Assembly (NCBI GenBank): GCA_017307505.1
Contig: JAFKEE010000019.1
Coordinates: 62,001 to 126,000 of the forward strand
From: Acidobacteriota bacterium
Lineage (GTDB): Bacteria > Acidobacteriota > Terriglobia > Bryobacterales > Bryobacteraceae
Reading direction: 5' to 3'
DNA length: 64,000 nt
Below the pieces are notes generated by a model. That model was not told the DNA's origin, made no database searches, and saw only the letters and a list, made by a program, of their open reading frames with translations. A program made the translations under genes and the position numbers. Positions within the stretch are counted from its first letter, which is position 1. Every line of letters starts with the position of its first letter. Shown here in pieces: positions 17,416 to 28,100 of the stretch.

Positions 17416-18840
17416 ATGAGTCGCGTCCTGATGGTCAGCCCCGAAGCTACCCCTTTCGCTAAAACGGGGGGACTCGCCGATGTCACCGGCGCCTTGCCGG
17501 CCGCCCTTCAGGAGGTCGGGGACGAAGTAGCCGTGGTCATGCCGCGCTACCGCCAGATCCCCTACCACGACACCGAAAGCGCCTTCGACAACATGGTGGT
17601 CTTCGCCGGATCGACCCCCTACCGCGTCGACATCCGCACCCAGATCCACAACGGCGTTCGCTTCTTCTTTGTCGAGGCGCCCTACTTCTTCGACCGCGAA
17701 GGCATCTACAACGTCAACAATCGCGACTACGCCGACAATCACAAACGCTTCGCCGTTCTCTCGCTGGCAGCCATCGGCATCGCCCAGACGGTCTTTGAAT
17801 GCGACATCCTCCACTGCCACGACTGGCAAGCGGCCCTCACCCCGATCTATCTCGCTGACCAGCAGCACGCCAACCCCAAATTCGCGCAAGTCAAAACCGT
17901 GATGACCATCCACAACATGGGCTATCAGGGCATCTTCGGGCAATCGTCCTTCCCGGACCTCGGCCTGAACTGGGGCTGGTTTACCTCCGACAAACTCGAG
18001 CACTTCGGCGACATCAACCTGCTGAAAGGCGGCATCCAGTCCGCCGACTGGGTCACCACCGTCAGCCCTACCTACGCCCGTGAAATCCAGCAACCCGAAG
18101 GCGGTTTCGGCCTCGACGGCGTCCTGCGCGCCCGCTCCGCGGCCCTCTCCGGCATCCTCAACGGAGTCGACTACAACGAGTGGAGCCCCGAAACCGACAA
18201 GTTCCTGCCCGCGAATTTCTCCAGCGAGGATCTCTCCGGCAAGCGCATCTGCAAACGAGCGCTTCTGGAGGAGTTCGGCCTTCCCTCGGACAACCTCGAC
18301 CGCCCTCTCATCGGCATCGTCTCCCGTTTCGCCGAGCAGAAAGGCTTCGACCTCATCGCCGGCATCGCCAACCTGGTGGCCGAACGCGACGTTCAACTGG
18401 TCATCCTGGGCAGCGGCGAGCCTCGCTTCGAGCGCATCTTCCAGGACTGGCGCCGCTGGCTGCCCCACCGCGTCGGCCTGTACACCGGCTATAACAACGC
18501 CCTCGCCCACCGCATCGAGGCAGGGTCCGACATCTTCCTCATGCCCAGCCTCTACGAACCCTGCGGCCTCAATCAGATCTACAGCCTGCGCTACGGGACG
18601 GTACCCGTGGTCCGCGCCACGGGCGGGCTGGATGATACCATTCAGGAAGATACCGGTTTTAAGTTCAGTTGGTACTCCGTGGGCGCGCTGTACGATACCC
18701 TCCGTTCAGCATTAGGAGCTTTTGAGAATCGCGATTCCTGGACGGCTCGGATGCGTCGAGGCATGGCGAAAGACTACTCCTGGAACGCCTCTGCCCGCGA
18801 GTACTCTGCTTTGTATCAACGCTTGTTGGGGCGCGGTTGA
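17416..18840 (+). CDS. glgA: Glycogen synthase (ADP-glucose, GT5)
   Basis: The protein starts MSRVLMVSPEATPFAKTGGL, with the ADP-glucose-binding KTGGL motif (Lys16), and continues through CHDWQAALTPIYL, TIHNMGYQGIF, LNGVDYNEWSPETD and the C-terminal EPCGLNQIYSLRYGT. That is the bacterial glycogen/starch synthase family, which transfers glucose from ADP-glucose to the growing alpha-1,4-glucan. The usual EPCGLTQ motif has Asn in place of Thr here. I prefer the ATG at 17416 (474 aa); an in-frame ATG at 17404 would add four residues. No other glg gene lies nearby. Confidence 0.95.
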   Translation: MSRVLMVSPEATPFAKTGGLADVTGALPAALQEVGDEVAVVMPRYRQIPYHDTESAFDNMVVFAGSTPYRVDIRTQIHNGVRFFFVEAPYFFDREGIYNVNNRDYADNHKRFAVLSLAAIGIAQTVFECDILHCHDWQAALTPIYLADQQHANPKFAQVKTVMTIHNMGYQGIFGQSSFPDLGLNWGWFTSDKLEHFGDINLLKGGIQSADWVTTVSPTYAREIQQPEGGFGLDGVLRARSAALSGILNGVDYNEWSPETDKFLPANFSSEDLSGKRICKRALLEEFGLPSDNLDRPLIGIVSRFAEQKGFDLIAGIANLVAERDVQLVILGSGEPRFERIFQDWRRWLPHRVGLYTGYNNALAHRIEAGSDIFLMPSLYEPCGLNQIYSLRYGTVPVVRATGGLDDTIQEDTGFKFSWYSVGALYDTLRSALGAFENRDSWTARMRRGMAKDYSWNASAREYSALYQRLLGRG

Positions 18841-18892
18841 ATCTAAATCGCCCCGGCGCTCATCTGATCCGACTGGAGAAGGAAATTCGATC

Positions 18893-19225
18893 ATGGCTGG
18901 CAAGAACACAGTGGAATTTAGCGACGCGAGTTTCGATCAGGACGTACTCAACGCCGACGTCCCCGTCTTGGTGGACTTCTGGGCGGAATGGTGCGGCCCC
19001 TGTAAAATGATCGCGCCGACCGTCGACGCCTTTGCCGAAGAGTATGCCGGCAAGGTGAAGGTGGGCAAGGTCAACGTCGACTTCAACAATGGCACGGCAG
19101 CACGTTTTATGATTCGCGGCATTCCTGCCCTGTTGCTCTTCAAGGGCGGCAAGGTGGTGGATCAACGCGTCGGCGCCGTGGGCAAATCCGAGCTCGTGAA
19201 GATGGTGGAGCCGCATCTGGGATAA
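18893..19225 (+). CDS. trxA: Thioredoxin
   Basis: The 110-aa protein carries the thioredoxin active site WCGPCK (Cys34, Cys37), the cis-proline region IRGIPALLLF and the normal family length. It reduces protein disulfides in the cytoplasm. A longer frame reaches back to 18722, but a good ribosome site (GGAGAAGG) about 7 bases before the ATG at 18893, together with family length, settles the start. It ends in a strong terminator 23 bases downstream. Confidence 0.97.
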   Translation: MAGKNTVEFSDASFDQDVLNADVPVLVDFWAEWCGPCKMIAPTVDAFAEEYAGKVKVGKVNVDFNNGTAARFMIRGIPALLLFKGGKVVDQRVGAVGKSELVKMVEPHLG

Positions 19226-19247
19226 GCGGCTCCCCAAAGCGGAGCAT

Positions 19248-19275
19248 AGGGCGGGCCTCCTGGCCCGCCCTTTTT
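19248..19275 (+). terminator. Strong intrinsic terminator of the thioredoxin gene
   Basis: A perfect 10-bp stem (AGGGCGGGCC / GGCCCGCCCT) with a TCCT loop runs straight into TTTTT. Confidence 0.92.
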
Positions 19276-19294
19276 GTATTTCAGGGGACATTTC

Positions 19295-20674
19295 ATGATT
19301 GACTTCGACGATCTGGCCGTCCGTGCCAGGCGCTACCAGGCCTCTCTCGATACCCGGCTCGTACGGCCCGCTGACGCCGCCCTCGCTGCCCTGCAGCGGT
19401 TGGACCAGCCGCTCCCCCAGGCGCCCTCCAACCCGGCCGCCATCCTGGCCGAGCTGGACGAAATCGGCAGCCCCGCCACCATGGCCGCCACCGGCGGCCG
19501 CTACTTCGGCTTCGTCACCGGCGGAGTCCTGCCCGCTGCCCTCGGCGCCGACTGGCTCGCCGCCGCCTGGGGCCAGAACGCTGCCATGGACGTCATGTCG
19601 CCCATCGCCGCCCGCCTCGAGGAGATCGCTCTCCGCTGGATCGGCGAAGCCTTGCACCTCCCCGCCACCGGCGGTGCTCTGGTGACCGGAGCCACTATGG
19701 CCAACTTCACCGGCCTCGCCGCCGCCCGCGAAACCCTGCTCGCCCGCCAGGGCTGGAACGTCTCGTCACAAGGACTCTTCGGAGCCCCGCCCATCCCGGT
19801 CGTCGTCGGAGGGGAGGTCCACGCCTCCATGCGCAAGGCCCTTTCTCTTTTAGGACTCGGCAAGGACCGCGTGATCCAGGTCCCCGTCGACGGCCAGGGC
19901 CGCATGCGCCCCGGCGCCTTCCCTACCCTGACCGAACCCGCTATCGTTTGCCTGCAGGCCGGCAACGTGAACACCGGCGCCTTCGACCCGGCTCTCGAGC
20001 TCATCCCACTGGCCAAATCCTCCGGCTCCTGGGTCCACGTCGATGGAGCCTTCGGCCTCTGGGCCGCCGCCGCACCCGCCCGAGCCCATCTCATGGCAGG
20101 CTACGACCAGGCCGACTCCTGGACCACCGACGCCCACAAATGGCTCAACGCCGGCTACGACTGCGGCATTGCGCTGCTGCGGGACGCCGCCCCTCTCCGC
20201 GACGCCCTCGATGTGCCGGCCGCCTACCTCAGCCATGGCGCCCAGCGCCAACCCATGCACTACACGCCCGAATCGTCCCGCCGCGCCCGCGGCGTGCCCG
20301 TCTGGGCCGCCCTCAAATCGCTGGGGAAACAGGGACTAGCCGATCTGGTGGAACGCTGCTGCCGCCACGCCGCCCACTTCGCCGAAGGCCTGACCCAAGG
20401 CGGCTTCGAAGTCCTCAACGACGTGGTCCTCAACGACGTGGTCCTCAACCAGGTCATGGTCTCCTTCGGCACGACGGAACAAACCACCGCGGTCATCGCC
20501 GCCATCCAGCGGGAGGGCACCTGCTGGTGCGGCTCCACGCAATGGCAGGGCCGCACCGCCATGCGCATCAGCGTCTCCTCCTGGGCCACCACCAGCGAGG
20601 ACGTTACACGTTCGCTCGAAGCCATTCTCCGCGTGGCTCATCAAACTCTAGAACAGGGAGCACCGCCATCATGA
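19295..20674 (+). CDS. PLP-dependent group II amino-acid decarboxylase
   Basis: This 459-aa protein belongs to the aromatic-amino-acid/glutamate decarboxylase group. The PLP lysine lies in DAHKWLNAGYDCG, preceded by the cofactor-binding WVHVDGAFGLWAA. The N-terminal part has the usual GRYFGFVTGG and GALVTGATMANFTGL motifs. The substrate is not clear; aromatic amino acids are possible. An ATG at 19295 with CAGGGGA upstream is preferred to an in-frame TTG inside the preceding terminator. At 20411-20449 a 15-base unit is repeated in frame (VLNDV-VLNDV-VLN), a small tandem insertion. The stop overlaps the DinB start (ATGA). Confidence 0.9.
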   Translation: MIDFDDLAVRARRYQASLDTRLVRPADAALAALQRLDQPLPQAPSNPAAILAELDEIGSPATMAATGGRYFGFVTGGVLPAALGADWLAAAWGQNAAMDVMSPIAARLEEIALRWIGEALHLPATGGALVTGATMANFTGLAAARETLLARQGWNVSSQGLFGAPPIPVVVGGEVHASMRKALSLLGLGKDRVIQVPVDGQGRMRPGAFPTLTEPAIVCLQAGNVNTGAFDPALELIPLAKSSGSWVHVDGAFGLWAAAAPARAHLMAGYDQADSWTTDAHKWLNAGYDCGIALLRDAAPLRDALDVPAAYLSHGAQRQPMHYTPESSRRARGVPVWAALKSLGKQGLADLVERCCRHAAHFAEGLTQGGFEVLNDVVLNDVVLNQVMVSFGTTEQTTAVIAAIQREGTCWCGSTQWQGRTAMRISVSSWATTSEDVTRSLEAILRVAHQTLEQGAPPS

Positions 20675-21123
20675 GCATCCAGGAGATATCAGCCCGGTTC
20701 TACGGAGCCATCGACATCGCCGCCGGCCAACTCCGTCTGATCACCGAGGAGGTTGCCAGTCAGCCGTCCCGCCCCGGAGGCTGGCTCCGCAAGCAGGAAC
20801 TCGGACACCTGCTCGACTCCGCCCAGAACAACCACCAGCGCATCGCGGTGGCCGCCCTCGAAGGCCGCTATGAAGGCCCGAAGTACGCCCAGAATGCCTG
20901 GGTCGAACTCCACGGCTATGCCGAAATGCCCTGGGCCCATCTCCTCCGCCATTGGGAGGAGCGCAACTGGATGCTCGGACGCCTCATCGCCCGCATTCCG
21001 GAGGAGCGTCTGTCCGCGCCAATCATTCTGGGAGACTCCGAGCCCATGTCCCTGGAAGCCTGGATCGAAGACTATATCCAGCACCTCCAGCATCACGTCT
21101 CCACCATCACCGCGGCTCTGTAG
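20671..21123 (+). CDS. DinB-family (four-helix bundle) protein
   Basis: This 150-aa protein has the four-helix layout of the DinB/YfiT superfamily: GGWLRKQELGHLLDSAQNNHQR near residue 35, WAHLLRHWEERNW in the middle, and the C-terminal ...WIEDYIQHLQHHVSTI with the usual His residues. Members often bind a metal through three His and act as thiol-dependent transferases or unknown enzymes. It is translationally coupled (4-base overlap) to the decarboxylase gene, so the two may act on the same metabolite. Confidence 0.85.
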   Translation: MSIQEISARFYGAIDIAAGQLRLITEEVASQPSRPGGWLRKQELGHLLDSAQNNHQRIAVAALEGRYEGPKYAQNAWVELHGYAEMPWAHLLRHWEERNWMLGRLIARIPEERLSAPIILGDSEPMSLEAWIEDYIQHLQHHVSTITAAL

Positions 21124-21151
21124 CCGGGCGCCGGGTACCGGGTTGCGAAAC

Positions 21152-21182
21152 AGAAAAGGGCCCCGCCAGGGGGGCCCTTCCA
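21152..21182 (-). terminator. Bidirectional terminator between dinB-type gene and ilvD
   Basis: A perfect 9-bp stem (AAGGGCCCC / GGGGCCCTT) with a 6-base loop. Read on the minus strand it is followed by TTTTCTGTTT, so it best serves ilvD; on the plus strand the T tract is poor. Confidence 0.7.
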
Positions 21183-21204
21183 CTTCCTGCACTCGAAGCC
21201 TTAA

Positions 21205-22875
21205 CTAGTACACGTTCGAAGTAATCGCGCCTTCCGCCGCCGAACTCACCAGCTTGATGTACTTCGCCATCACGCCCGTCTTCCGGGCCGGCACCGGAGC
21301 CACCCACTTCGCTCGCCGCGCCGCCAGTGTCGCCTCATCCACATCTAGCGAAATGTTCTGGTGCTCGATGTCGATCGTGATCGGATCGCCTTCCTCGACA
21401 AACGCAATGGGCCCGCCCACCGCCGCCTCAGGAGCCACATGCCCCACCATGAAGCCGCGCGTCGCGCCCGAAAACCGTCCGTCTGTCATCAGCGCCACCG
21501 TATCGCCAAACCCGGCGCCCATGATGGCCGACGTCACGCCCAGCATCTCGCGCATGCCCGGACCACCCTTCGGCCCTTCATACCGGATCACCAGCACGTC
21601 GCCATGCTGGATCTTGCCGTGCGTCACCGCTGCCATCGCATCCTCTTCGCAATCGAACACGCGCGCCGGACCCTGGTGGATCTTCCGGTCGATGCCCGTC
21701 ACCTTGATCACGCCGCCCTCGGGCGCCAGCGAGCCCTTCAGGATCACCAGGCCGCCGCTCTTCTTGATGGGATTATCGAGAGCCCGCACCACCTGCTGCC
21801 CCGGAGTCTCCTCGGCCCGCGCCGCCTCTTCCCCCAGCGTCTTGCCCGTGATCGTCAGCGCCGACGGATCGGCAAACTTGCCATCCACCAGCCGCTTCGC
21901 CACGACGCCAATACCGCCGGCCTTGTCCACATCCGCGGCCACATACTGGCCCGCCGGCTTCAGGCTCAGCAGCAGCGGAGTCCGCTCGCTCACCTTCTGG
22001 AAATCGTCAATCACCAGATCGACACCCGCTTCGCGCGCCATGGCCAGCAGATGCAATACGGCATTCGTGGAGCCGCCCGTCGCCGCCACGCTCGCAATCG
22101 CGTTCTCGAACGCCGCCCGCGTGCAGATCTCGCGCGGGAGCCGGTTGTTCTTCACCGCATCCAGAATCACCTGGCCGCAGTACGCGGCAATCGCGTGCTT
22201 CCGGTTGTCTACCTGCGGCACCATCGCCGTGTTCATCGGCGAAAGCCCGATGATCTCCATCACCGTCGCCATTGTATTGGCCGTGAACTGACCGCCGCAC
22301 GCGCCAGGACCGGGCGATGCCACATTCTCGATGTCCAGCAGTTCCTGGTCGGTGATCTTGCCGGCCGCATTGGCGCCCACCGCCTCGAACACTTCCTGAA
22401 TGGTGACGTCCTTGCCCTTGTACTGCCCGGGCAGGATCGAGCCGCCATACAGAATCACGCCCGGGATGTTCAGCCGCAGCAGCGCCAGCGCCGCGCCCGG
22501 AATCGTCTTGTCGCACGCCACCAGGCAGACCAGGCCGTCGAACATGTGCCCGCGCGTGACCAGCTCAATGGAGTCGGCCACCACCTCGCGCGAAATCAGC
22601 GAGGCCTTCATGCCCTGCGTACCCATGGTGATGCCGTCGGAGATCGCGATGGTGTTGAACTCCATCGGCGTTCCGCCGGCCTCACGGATCCCGCGGGCGA
22701 CGTCTACCGCCAGGTCGCGCAACAGGAAGTTGCACGGCATGGTTCCAATCCAGGTGTTGGCGATACCGATGATGGGCTTCTTCAAGTCCTCATCGGTGAA
22801 GCCGATACCCTTCAGCTGGGCGCGCGCCGGGGCGCGGTCCCGTCCCTGGGTGATGGTGTACGACTGGAGTTTCAT
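21205..22875 (-). CDS. ilvD: Dihydroxy-acid dehydratase
   Basis: A full-length 556-aa enzyme of branched-chain amino-acid synthesis, which dehydrates dihydroxy-isovalerate and dihydroxy-methylvalerate with an iron-sulfur cluster. Cluster cysteines can be seen in [15 protein letters not shown] and [12 protein letters not shown], and the family signatures [20 protein letters not shown] and [12 protein letters not shown]-type ending ([16 protein letters not shown]) are present. A strong GGAGG lies 8 bases before the ATG. It is the last gene of a minus-strand run after a sugar isomerase (45-base gap); this is an unusual place for ilvD, though a sugar-acid dehydratase of the same superfamily is less likely given the sequence. 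Confidence 0.95.
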   Translation of the reverse strand: MKLQSYTITQGRDRAPARAQLKGIGFTDEDLKKPIIGIANTWIGTMPCNFLLRDLAVDVARGIREAGGTPMEFNTIAISDGITMGTQGMKASLISREVVADSIELVTRGHMFDGLVCLVACDKTIPGAALALLRLNIPGVILYGGSILPGQYKGKDVTIQEVFEAVGANAAGKITDQELLDIENVASPGPGACGGQFTANTMATVMEIIGLSPMNTAMVPQVDNRKHAIAAYCGQVILDAVKNNRLPREICTRAAFENAIASVAATGGSTNAVLHLLAMAREAGVDLVIDDFQKVSERTPLLLSLKPAGQYVAADVDKAGGIGVVAKRLVDGKFADPSALTITGKTLGEEAARAEETPGQQVVRALDNPIKKSGGLVILKGSLAPEGGVIKVTGIDRKIHQGPARVFDCEEDAMAAVTHGKIQHGDVLVIRYEGPKGGPGMREMLGVTSAIMGAGFGDTVALMTDGRFSGATRGFMVGHVAPEAAVGGPIAFVEEGDPITIDIEHQNISLDVDEATLAARRAKWVAPVPARKTGVMAKYIKLVSSAAEGAITSNVY

Positions 22876-22920
22876 GATGAAACCTCCATCTTATCAACCA
22901 CCGCAAGCCGGCGATCCCAT

Positions 22921-23793
22921 TCAGGCGTAGGCCGCGCTCACCTGCTTCTTCATATACTCGAGATCCTTGCGGATCGAAGGCAGGTCATCGCCCCCCGGAT
23001 ACTCCAGATGGAGCGACAGCGGACCCCCGAACTCAGCCTTCGCATACTCCGCGAAGACCGCCTGCCAGTTCACCATTCCTTCGCCCAGCGGGCACCAGTG
23101 ATTTTTCCATTGCCCGTTCGACTTCTCCCAATAGAAGTCCTTGATCGCGGACATCTTCAGCCGCGGCAGCACCAGGTCCAAAGACACCCGCCACCCGTTC
23201 AGCCCGCCTTCCACCGTGGCGTGCCCTGGATCGAAATAGAACCCCGCATCGCGGGGACTCACATCCTTGATCAGCTCCCGGTAGTCCCACACCGCACAGC
23301 CGAAGTAGGCGCCCGAATGGTTGTGCAGACCCGCTGTCAGCCCGTACTGCTTCGACAGCGCCAGCAACCCGTCCAGCTTCCGCTTGTTCTCCTGCGCCGC
23401 CGCCAGCACACCCTGGCCCTTCTTATAGTTCCAGTAGCCCACCTTGTACAGCGAAATCCCCGCCTTCTTCATCGCCTCGAAGGTCGGCTTCGCCGCCGGA
23501 TCACTCGCATCTTTCAGATCCGTCGTGATCATCGGCACGCTCAGGCCGTGCTTCCTGATCGCATCCACGGCCTTCGGCAAATCCTCGGCCACCCGTTCGG
23601 GCAGCACGTGCCCCTTCGGACGCACCGTCAGGTCCACGCCGTCGAAGCCCACCTCCTTCGCCTTGGCGCCCAGTTCGTCCCACTGGAACTCGGACATGTG
23701 CTTGGAAAAGATGCACAGCACCGGCTTCGCCTTCGCCGGCTGCGCGGCCAGCGGCAGCGCCGCCGTAGCCATTACGAAATCGCGTCGTGTCAT
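22921..23793 (-). CDS. Exported sugar-phosphate isomerase/epimerase-like TIM-barrel protein
   Basis: The 290-aa protein opens with a Tat-like signal (MTRRDFVMATAALPLAAQPAKA) and continues as an AP-endonuclease-2-type TIM barrel: FDGVDLTVRPKGHVLPERV, AGLHNHSGAYFG, FYFDPGHATVEG and PLSLHLEYPGGDD hold the metal-binding His, Asp and Glu positions. Such proteins isomerize or epimerize sugars, for example inositol derivatives and keto-sugars. It starts 6 bases after the Gfo/Idh/MocA gene, a pairing often seen in oxidative glycoside or inositol use. Confidence 0.88.
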   Translation of the reverse strand: MTRRDFVMATAALPLAAQPAKAKPVLCIFSKHMSEFQWDELGAKAKEVGFDGVDLTVRPKGHVLPERVAEDLPKAVDAIRKHGLSVPMITTDLKDASDPAAKPTFEAMKKAGISLYKVGYWNYKKGQGVLAAAQENKRKLDGLLALSKQYGLTAGLHNHSGAYFGCAVWDYRELIKDVSPRDAGFYFDPGHATVEGGLNGWRVSLDLVLPRLKMSAIKDFYWEKSNGQWKNHWCPLGEGMVNWQAVFAEYAKAEFGGPLSLHLEYPGGDDLPSIRKDLEYMKKQVSAAYA

Positions 23794-23799
23794 ATCGTG

Positions 23800-25134
23800 T
23801 TACCCCAGCTTGTACGGAGCCCGGTACTGATAGCTCAACAGCTTGTTGGCTGCCGCGTTGTTGGTGAACTTCTCCGCCTTCGCGTCCCATTCCAGATAGC
23901 CCTTCGTGCGCAGCGCAATGTGCCCCAGGATGCACGCCGACGTGGACAAATGCCCGTCCAGCACATCGCAGTTGCACTTCTTGCGGCTCTTCACACAGTC
24001 CAGAAAATTGCGCGCATGCGGATACGTCTCCGCAAAGCCCGACCCGTTCGACACCGCCTCCATCGCCGGCTTCTTCGAAGGACCATAGCCCTTCTCCAGA
24101 TTCCGATCCAGCGGCGTCCGCTGTCCGAACAGCATCTCCGTCGTCTTCTCCGGCACCACTTCCCACTTGCCGCTCTGCAGGTACATCGTGCCCTTCGTGC
24201 CGCGAATCTCCAGCTCGCTGTTCTTCGCGTTCGTCGGCGCGCCGTTGGCGTTGTACTGGCTGAACACCACCATCGTGTCGCCGTAATCCCAAAGCACTTC
24301 GGCCGTATCCGGAATCTCGCGGTTGTCCTTGATCACATACTTGCCGCCCATGGCCACAACCGACTTCGGGGCATCCTTCCCCAGCGCCCACCGGATCCAG
24401 TCCATGTAGTGCACGCCAAAGTTCGTGATCTGCCCGCCCGAGTAGTCGTAGAACCAGCGGAAATTGTAGAACGTGCGGTTCTTGTTATACGGCACCTTCG
24501 GAGCCGGACCCAGCCACTTGTCCCACGCCTCCGCATTCGGAGGCGCGCCATTCGGAGCGTCGCCGATCCCGTTCGGCCACTCGTTCTGCACGTGGTAGCC
24601 CTTCGCCACCGTCACATGCCCGATCCCTCCGTTCCTCACGAACTCCGCCGCCTGCCGCAGCGACTCCACGCTTCGCCGGTGGATCCCCACCTGCGACACC
24701 CGCTTCGTCTCCGCCGCCACCTGCACCATCCGCCGCCCTTCCCAAATCGTCAGCGACAGCGGCTTCTCGCAGTACACGTCCTTGCCCGCGTGGCACGCAT
24801 CCACGAACATCAGCGCATGCCAGTGATCCGGAGTGGCTACCACCACGGCGTCCACGTTCTTGTCGTCCAGTAGCTTCTTGTAGTCGGTGTACTTCTTCGG
24901 CGTCGCCCGCGACTTCTTGATCGCGAAATCCATATAGTCGTCGCGCAGGTCGCACACGGCCACCGTCTCCTGGTCGCCGTGCTCCAGAAACGCGTCATGC
25001 ACCTGGTCGCCCCGGTTCCCCAGGCCGACATAGCCCATGTGAATCTTATCGTTCGCGCCAAGAATACGCCCGTAACTCAGGGCCGTCGCCGCGATCGCGG
25101 TCTTGGTGAAAATGCGTCTAGTCGTATCAGCCAT
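23800..25134 (-). CDS. Exported Gfo/Idh/MocA-family oxidoreductase
   Basis: A 444-aa protein with a Tat-type leader (TRRIFTKTAIAATALSYG) and a Rossmann fold from about residue 32 (GYVGLGNRGDQVHDAF). The family motif EKPLSLTIWEGRRM near residue 120 holds the catalytic-site Lys. The C-terminal part is the usual alpha/beta sheet domain. Members oxidize or rearrange sugars with NAD(P), and exported ones keep the cofactor bound. It lies 2 bases after the S41 protease gene and 6 bases before the isomerase gene, so the three are almost surely one transcript. Confidence 0.92.
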   Translation of the reverse strand: MADTTRRIFTKTAIAATALSYGRILGANDKIHMGYVGLGNRGDQVHDAFLEHGDQETVAVCDLRDDYMDFAIKKSRATPKKYTDYKKLLDDKNVDAVVVATPDHWHALMFVDACHAGKDVYCEKPLSLTIWEGRRMVQVAAETKRVSQVGIHRRSVESLRQAAEFVRNGGIGHVTVAKGYHVQNEWPNGIGDAPNGAPPNAEAWDKWLGPAPKVPYNKNRTFYNFRWFYDYSGGQITNFGVHYMDWIRWALGKDAPKSVVAMGGKYVIKDNREIPDTAEVLWDYGDTMVVFSQYNANGAPTNAKNSELEIRGTKGTMYLQSGKWEVVPEKTTEMLFGQRTPLDRNLEKGYGPSKKPAMEAVSNGSGFAETYPHARNFLDCVKSRKKCNCDVLDGHLSTSACILGHIALRTKGYLEWDAKAEKFTNNAAANKLLSYQYRAPYKLG

Positions 25135-25136
25135 GA

Positions 25137-28100
25137 TTATTTCTTGATCTCACTCAGCAGCTCCCGCACCGCTGCGTCCAGCTGCGCATCTTTGTCGGTA
25201 TAGGTCTCGCCCACGGCCCTCGTCACTGGGACGTCCACCGGCCGCGGATTCAACTCCATCACTTTGCCTTCATGATCGAAAATCTTGGTGCCAGGCGTAC
25301 GCAACACACTCCCATCCAGCAGCTGAGCGCCACCCGTATAGATAATCCATCCGGCCGTCGGCTCGCCCACCACCTTCCCCAGCTTCAAAGTGCGATATCC
25401 CTCGGTGAAATCCTCCGCATCGGACAACGAGAACTGGTTCGTCACCAGGATCGTCGGCAACTCCAGCGCCCTCTGTCCCAGAATCGACCGCGCCGGACCC
25501 TGCGGCATCCCGCGCTGTTCCATCCGCAGATACGGCCGCCGCGCGAACACATCCAGTGCGTACGCATTCACAAACCCGCCGTTGTTATTGCGGATATCGA
25601 TCACCACGCCCTGCTTCGTCTGATTCTCCGTATCGAGATCGATATACAGCTGACGCAGCGACTCCTCGCCCATGTCGCGCATGTGCACATAGCCCAGCTT
25701 GCCGCCGCTGACCTTTTCGACGTACGCCCGCCGGCCCTCCACCCACTGCCGGTACCGCAGCGCCCCCTCGGCCCCGGTCGAGATCGGCCGCACCACCACC
25801 TCGCGCGTCTCCGTCCCGTTGCTCACCTTCAGCTCCACGCGCTTGTTCACCATCCCGCGCAGCAGGTCATCCACATTTACATGCCCGTCCACGGCCGTAC
25901 CGTCAATGGCCGCAATCACCTCTCCTGCTTTGATCTTCGCTACGTCCGCCGGACCCAGCGTGATCACTTCCGACACCTTCAACTGCCCGCTCTTCTCATA
26001 CGCCGCCCGGTCGAACCGCAGCCCCAGCTTGCCCACCGGTCCCGGAGCCGGCCGCCCTGGTGCCGAAATCCCCGAGTGCGACGCATTCAGCTCGCCCAGC
26101 ATCAGCGAAATCAGCCGCCGCATCTCGTCCGACGTCTGCGCACCCTCGATCTGCGGCTCAAAGCGCGTCTTCACCGCATTCCAGTCCGCCCCGTGGAACT
26201 TATCGTCGTAGAAGATATCCCGCATCACACCCCAGGCCTGGCGGAACACCTGCACCTTCTCGTTGTCGAAATCCACATCCATCTCGGCCGTCAACGCCAA
26301 CGGCTTCGTCTGCCGCGAATCGATGTTGATGCTCATCACCCGGCCGCCCTCGGTGTACCACACCGTCTTCGAGTCCGAAGCCCACTGCGGATTCCCCTTC
26401 GGCGCCGGAGTCGACGTCAACTGCTTCGCCACCGGAGCCTCCCGGGCCAGCTCATCCAGCGGCCACAGGTACAGATTCCCCTGGCCCGCTACCTCGGCTT
26501 CCAGCAGCAGCCACTTGCCATCCGGACTGATCGCCGCCGCCTGCGCATCCAACCCCACCGGTAGCAGCGACAGCCTCTGCCGGATCCCTTCGAACGTGAC
26601 CTCCACCGGGGTCTTCTTCTTGTCCTCCGGCTTCGCCGCCTCGGGCTTCACACCCGCGGCCGCCGGAGGCTTCGCCGCATCCGGCTTCGGAGCCTCGGGC
26701 TTCTTTGCCTCTTCCTTGAACAGGTCGCGAAACTCGTCTTCCCGGAACTTCGGAGCCTTGGGCACCAGTTCCACCCGCCCGATCTGCGTGTTCTCCGTCC
26801 GCTGCGTCGTCGAGAACAGCAGGAACTTCCCATCCGGACTCCACAGCGCGTCAAACGTCGACACATTCGCCAGGAAGCTCAGCGGCCTGGCTGCCCCGCC
26901 CGCCGCCGGCACCACCGATATGTTTCGGAACGACTTCTCCCCGGCAGGCGAAAACGCGATCCACTGCCCGTCGCCCGACCACGAAATCGGACCCGTGATC
27001 GAACCCGACGCCAGCACCTGCTCCTGGCCGCTTTCCAGCGCGTAAAGCCGCAACTCCTTCCGGTCTCTCACAAAGGCGATCTGCTTCCCGTCCGGAGAAA
27101 ACTTCGCACCCACGTCGTTCAGCTCCGCCTTCGTCAGCTGCTTCTCCGTCCGCGTCGAAAAATCGTACAGATATAGATTCGTGTGGCCGCTGCGATCCGA
27201 CAGATACGCGATCCGCTTGCTGTCCGGAGCCCACACCACGCCCGACTCCGCCGCCGGACTCGTCGTCACCCGGATCGCCTCGCCGCCATCCTTCGTCGGA
27301 GCCGCCCAGATCTCTCCATGCGCCGTCACCGCGATCTTCTTTCCGTCCGGAGACAGCGCCAACCCTCCAAACGACGTCAACGGCTGCCGGGAGAATCCAC
27401 TACCCGAAGGCGCGCCTCGCAGCGTGATCGGCACCTGCGCCGCCTGCCCGCTCTTCGTGTCGCACTGCCAGATCCCGAAGTCTCGCTCAAACACGATCGT
27501 CTTGCCGTCATAGCCGATCGATGCCCACAGCACTCGCCCGTCCTTGAACTTCGTCACCTGCTTCGTCGCGCCTGCCTGCCACACCCACAGATTCTCGGCC
27601 CCGCCCCGGTCCGACACGTAATACACCGCTTTTCCGTCCGCGCTCCAAATGGGCCATTCGTTCCGGGCCCCCATTTCCACCAGCTTCGTAAACGGCGCCG
27701 CCGCGCCTTCTTTCCACAGCCAGATCTCGCTCTCGTCCAGATGGCTGTGGCCGTGCCGCCACCACTGGCTGTAGCCGATGCCCCGCGCCGCGAACGCCAC
27801 ACTCTGCCCGTCCGGAGACGGCGCCGCCTGGAACTCCGTCATCATCTGGTCCGCCACCACCTCCATCGGCGTCCCGCCCTCGGCGCTCACCCGGTAGATA
27901 TCCGCCAGTTGCACCGCCTTGCTGGTATGGAAGTAGATCCACTTGCCGTCCCGCGACCAGTTATCCGGAGTCTCCGGGCCGTCGTCGAACGTCACCCGCT
28001 TCAACTGCCCGCTGGCAACCGTCAGCACATAGATGTCTCCGCCGCCCGTCCGCGTCGACTGGAACGCCAGCTTCGTCCCGTCCGGCGACCACATCGGCTT

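Noticed and set aside
17394-17420. TTGACA before glgA as its -35 box
   Set aside because: A transcript from it would start after the glgA ATG.
21361-24873. A 1170-codon open frame on the plus strand opposite ilvD and the sugar genes
   Set aside because: It is antisense to three well-supported genes, is His/Arg/Gln-rich with no domain, and results from the codon use of the real genes, which leaves few stops in that phase.
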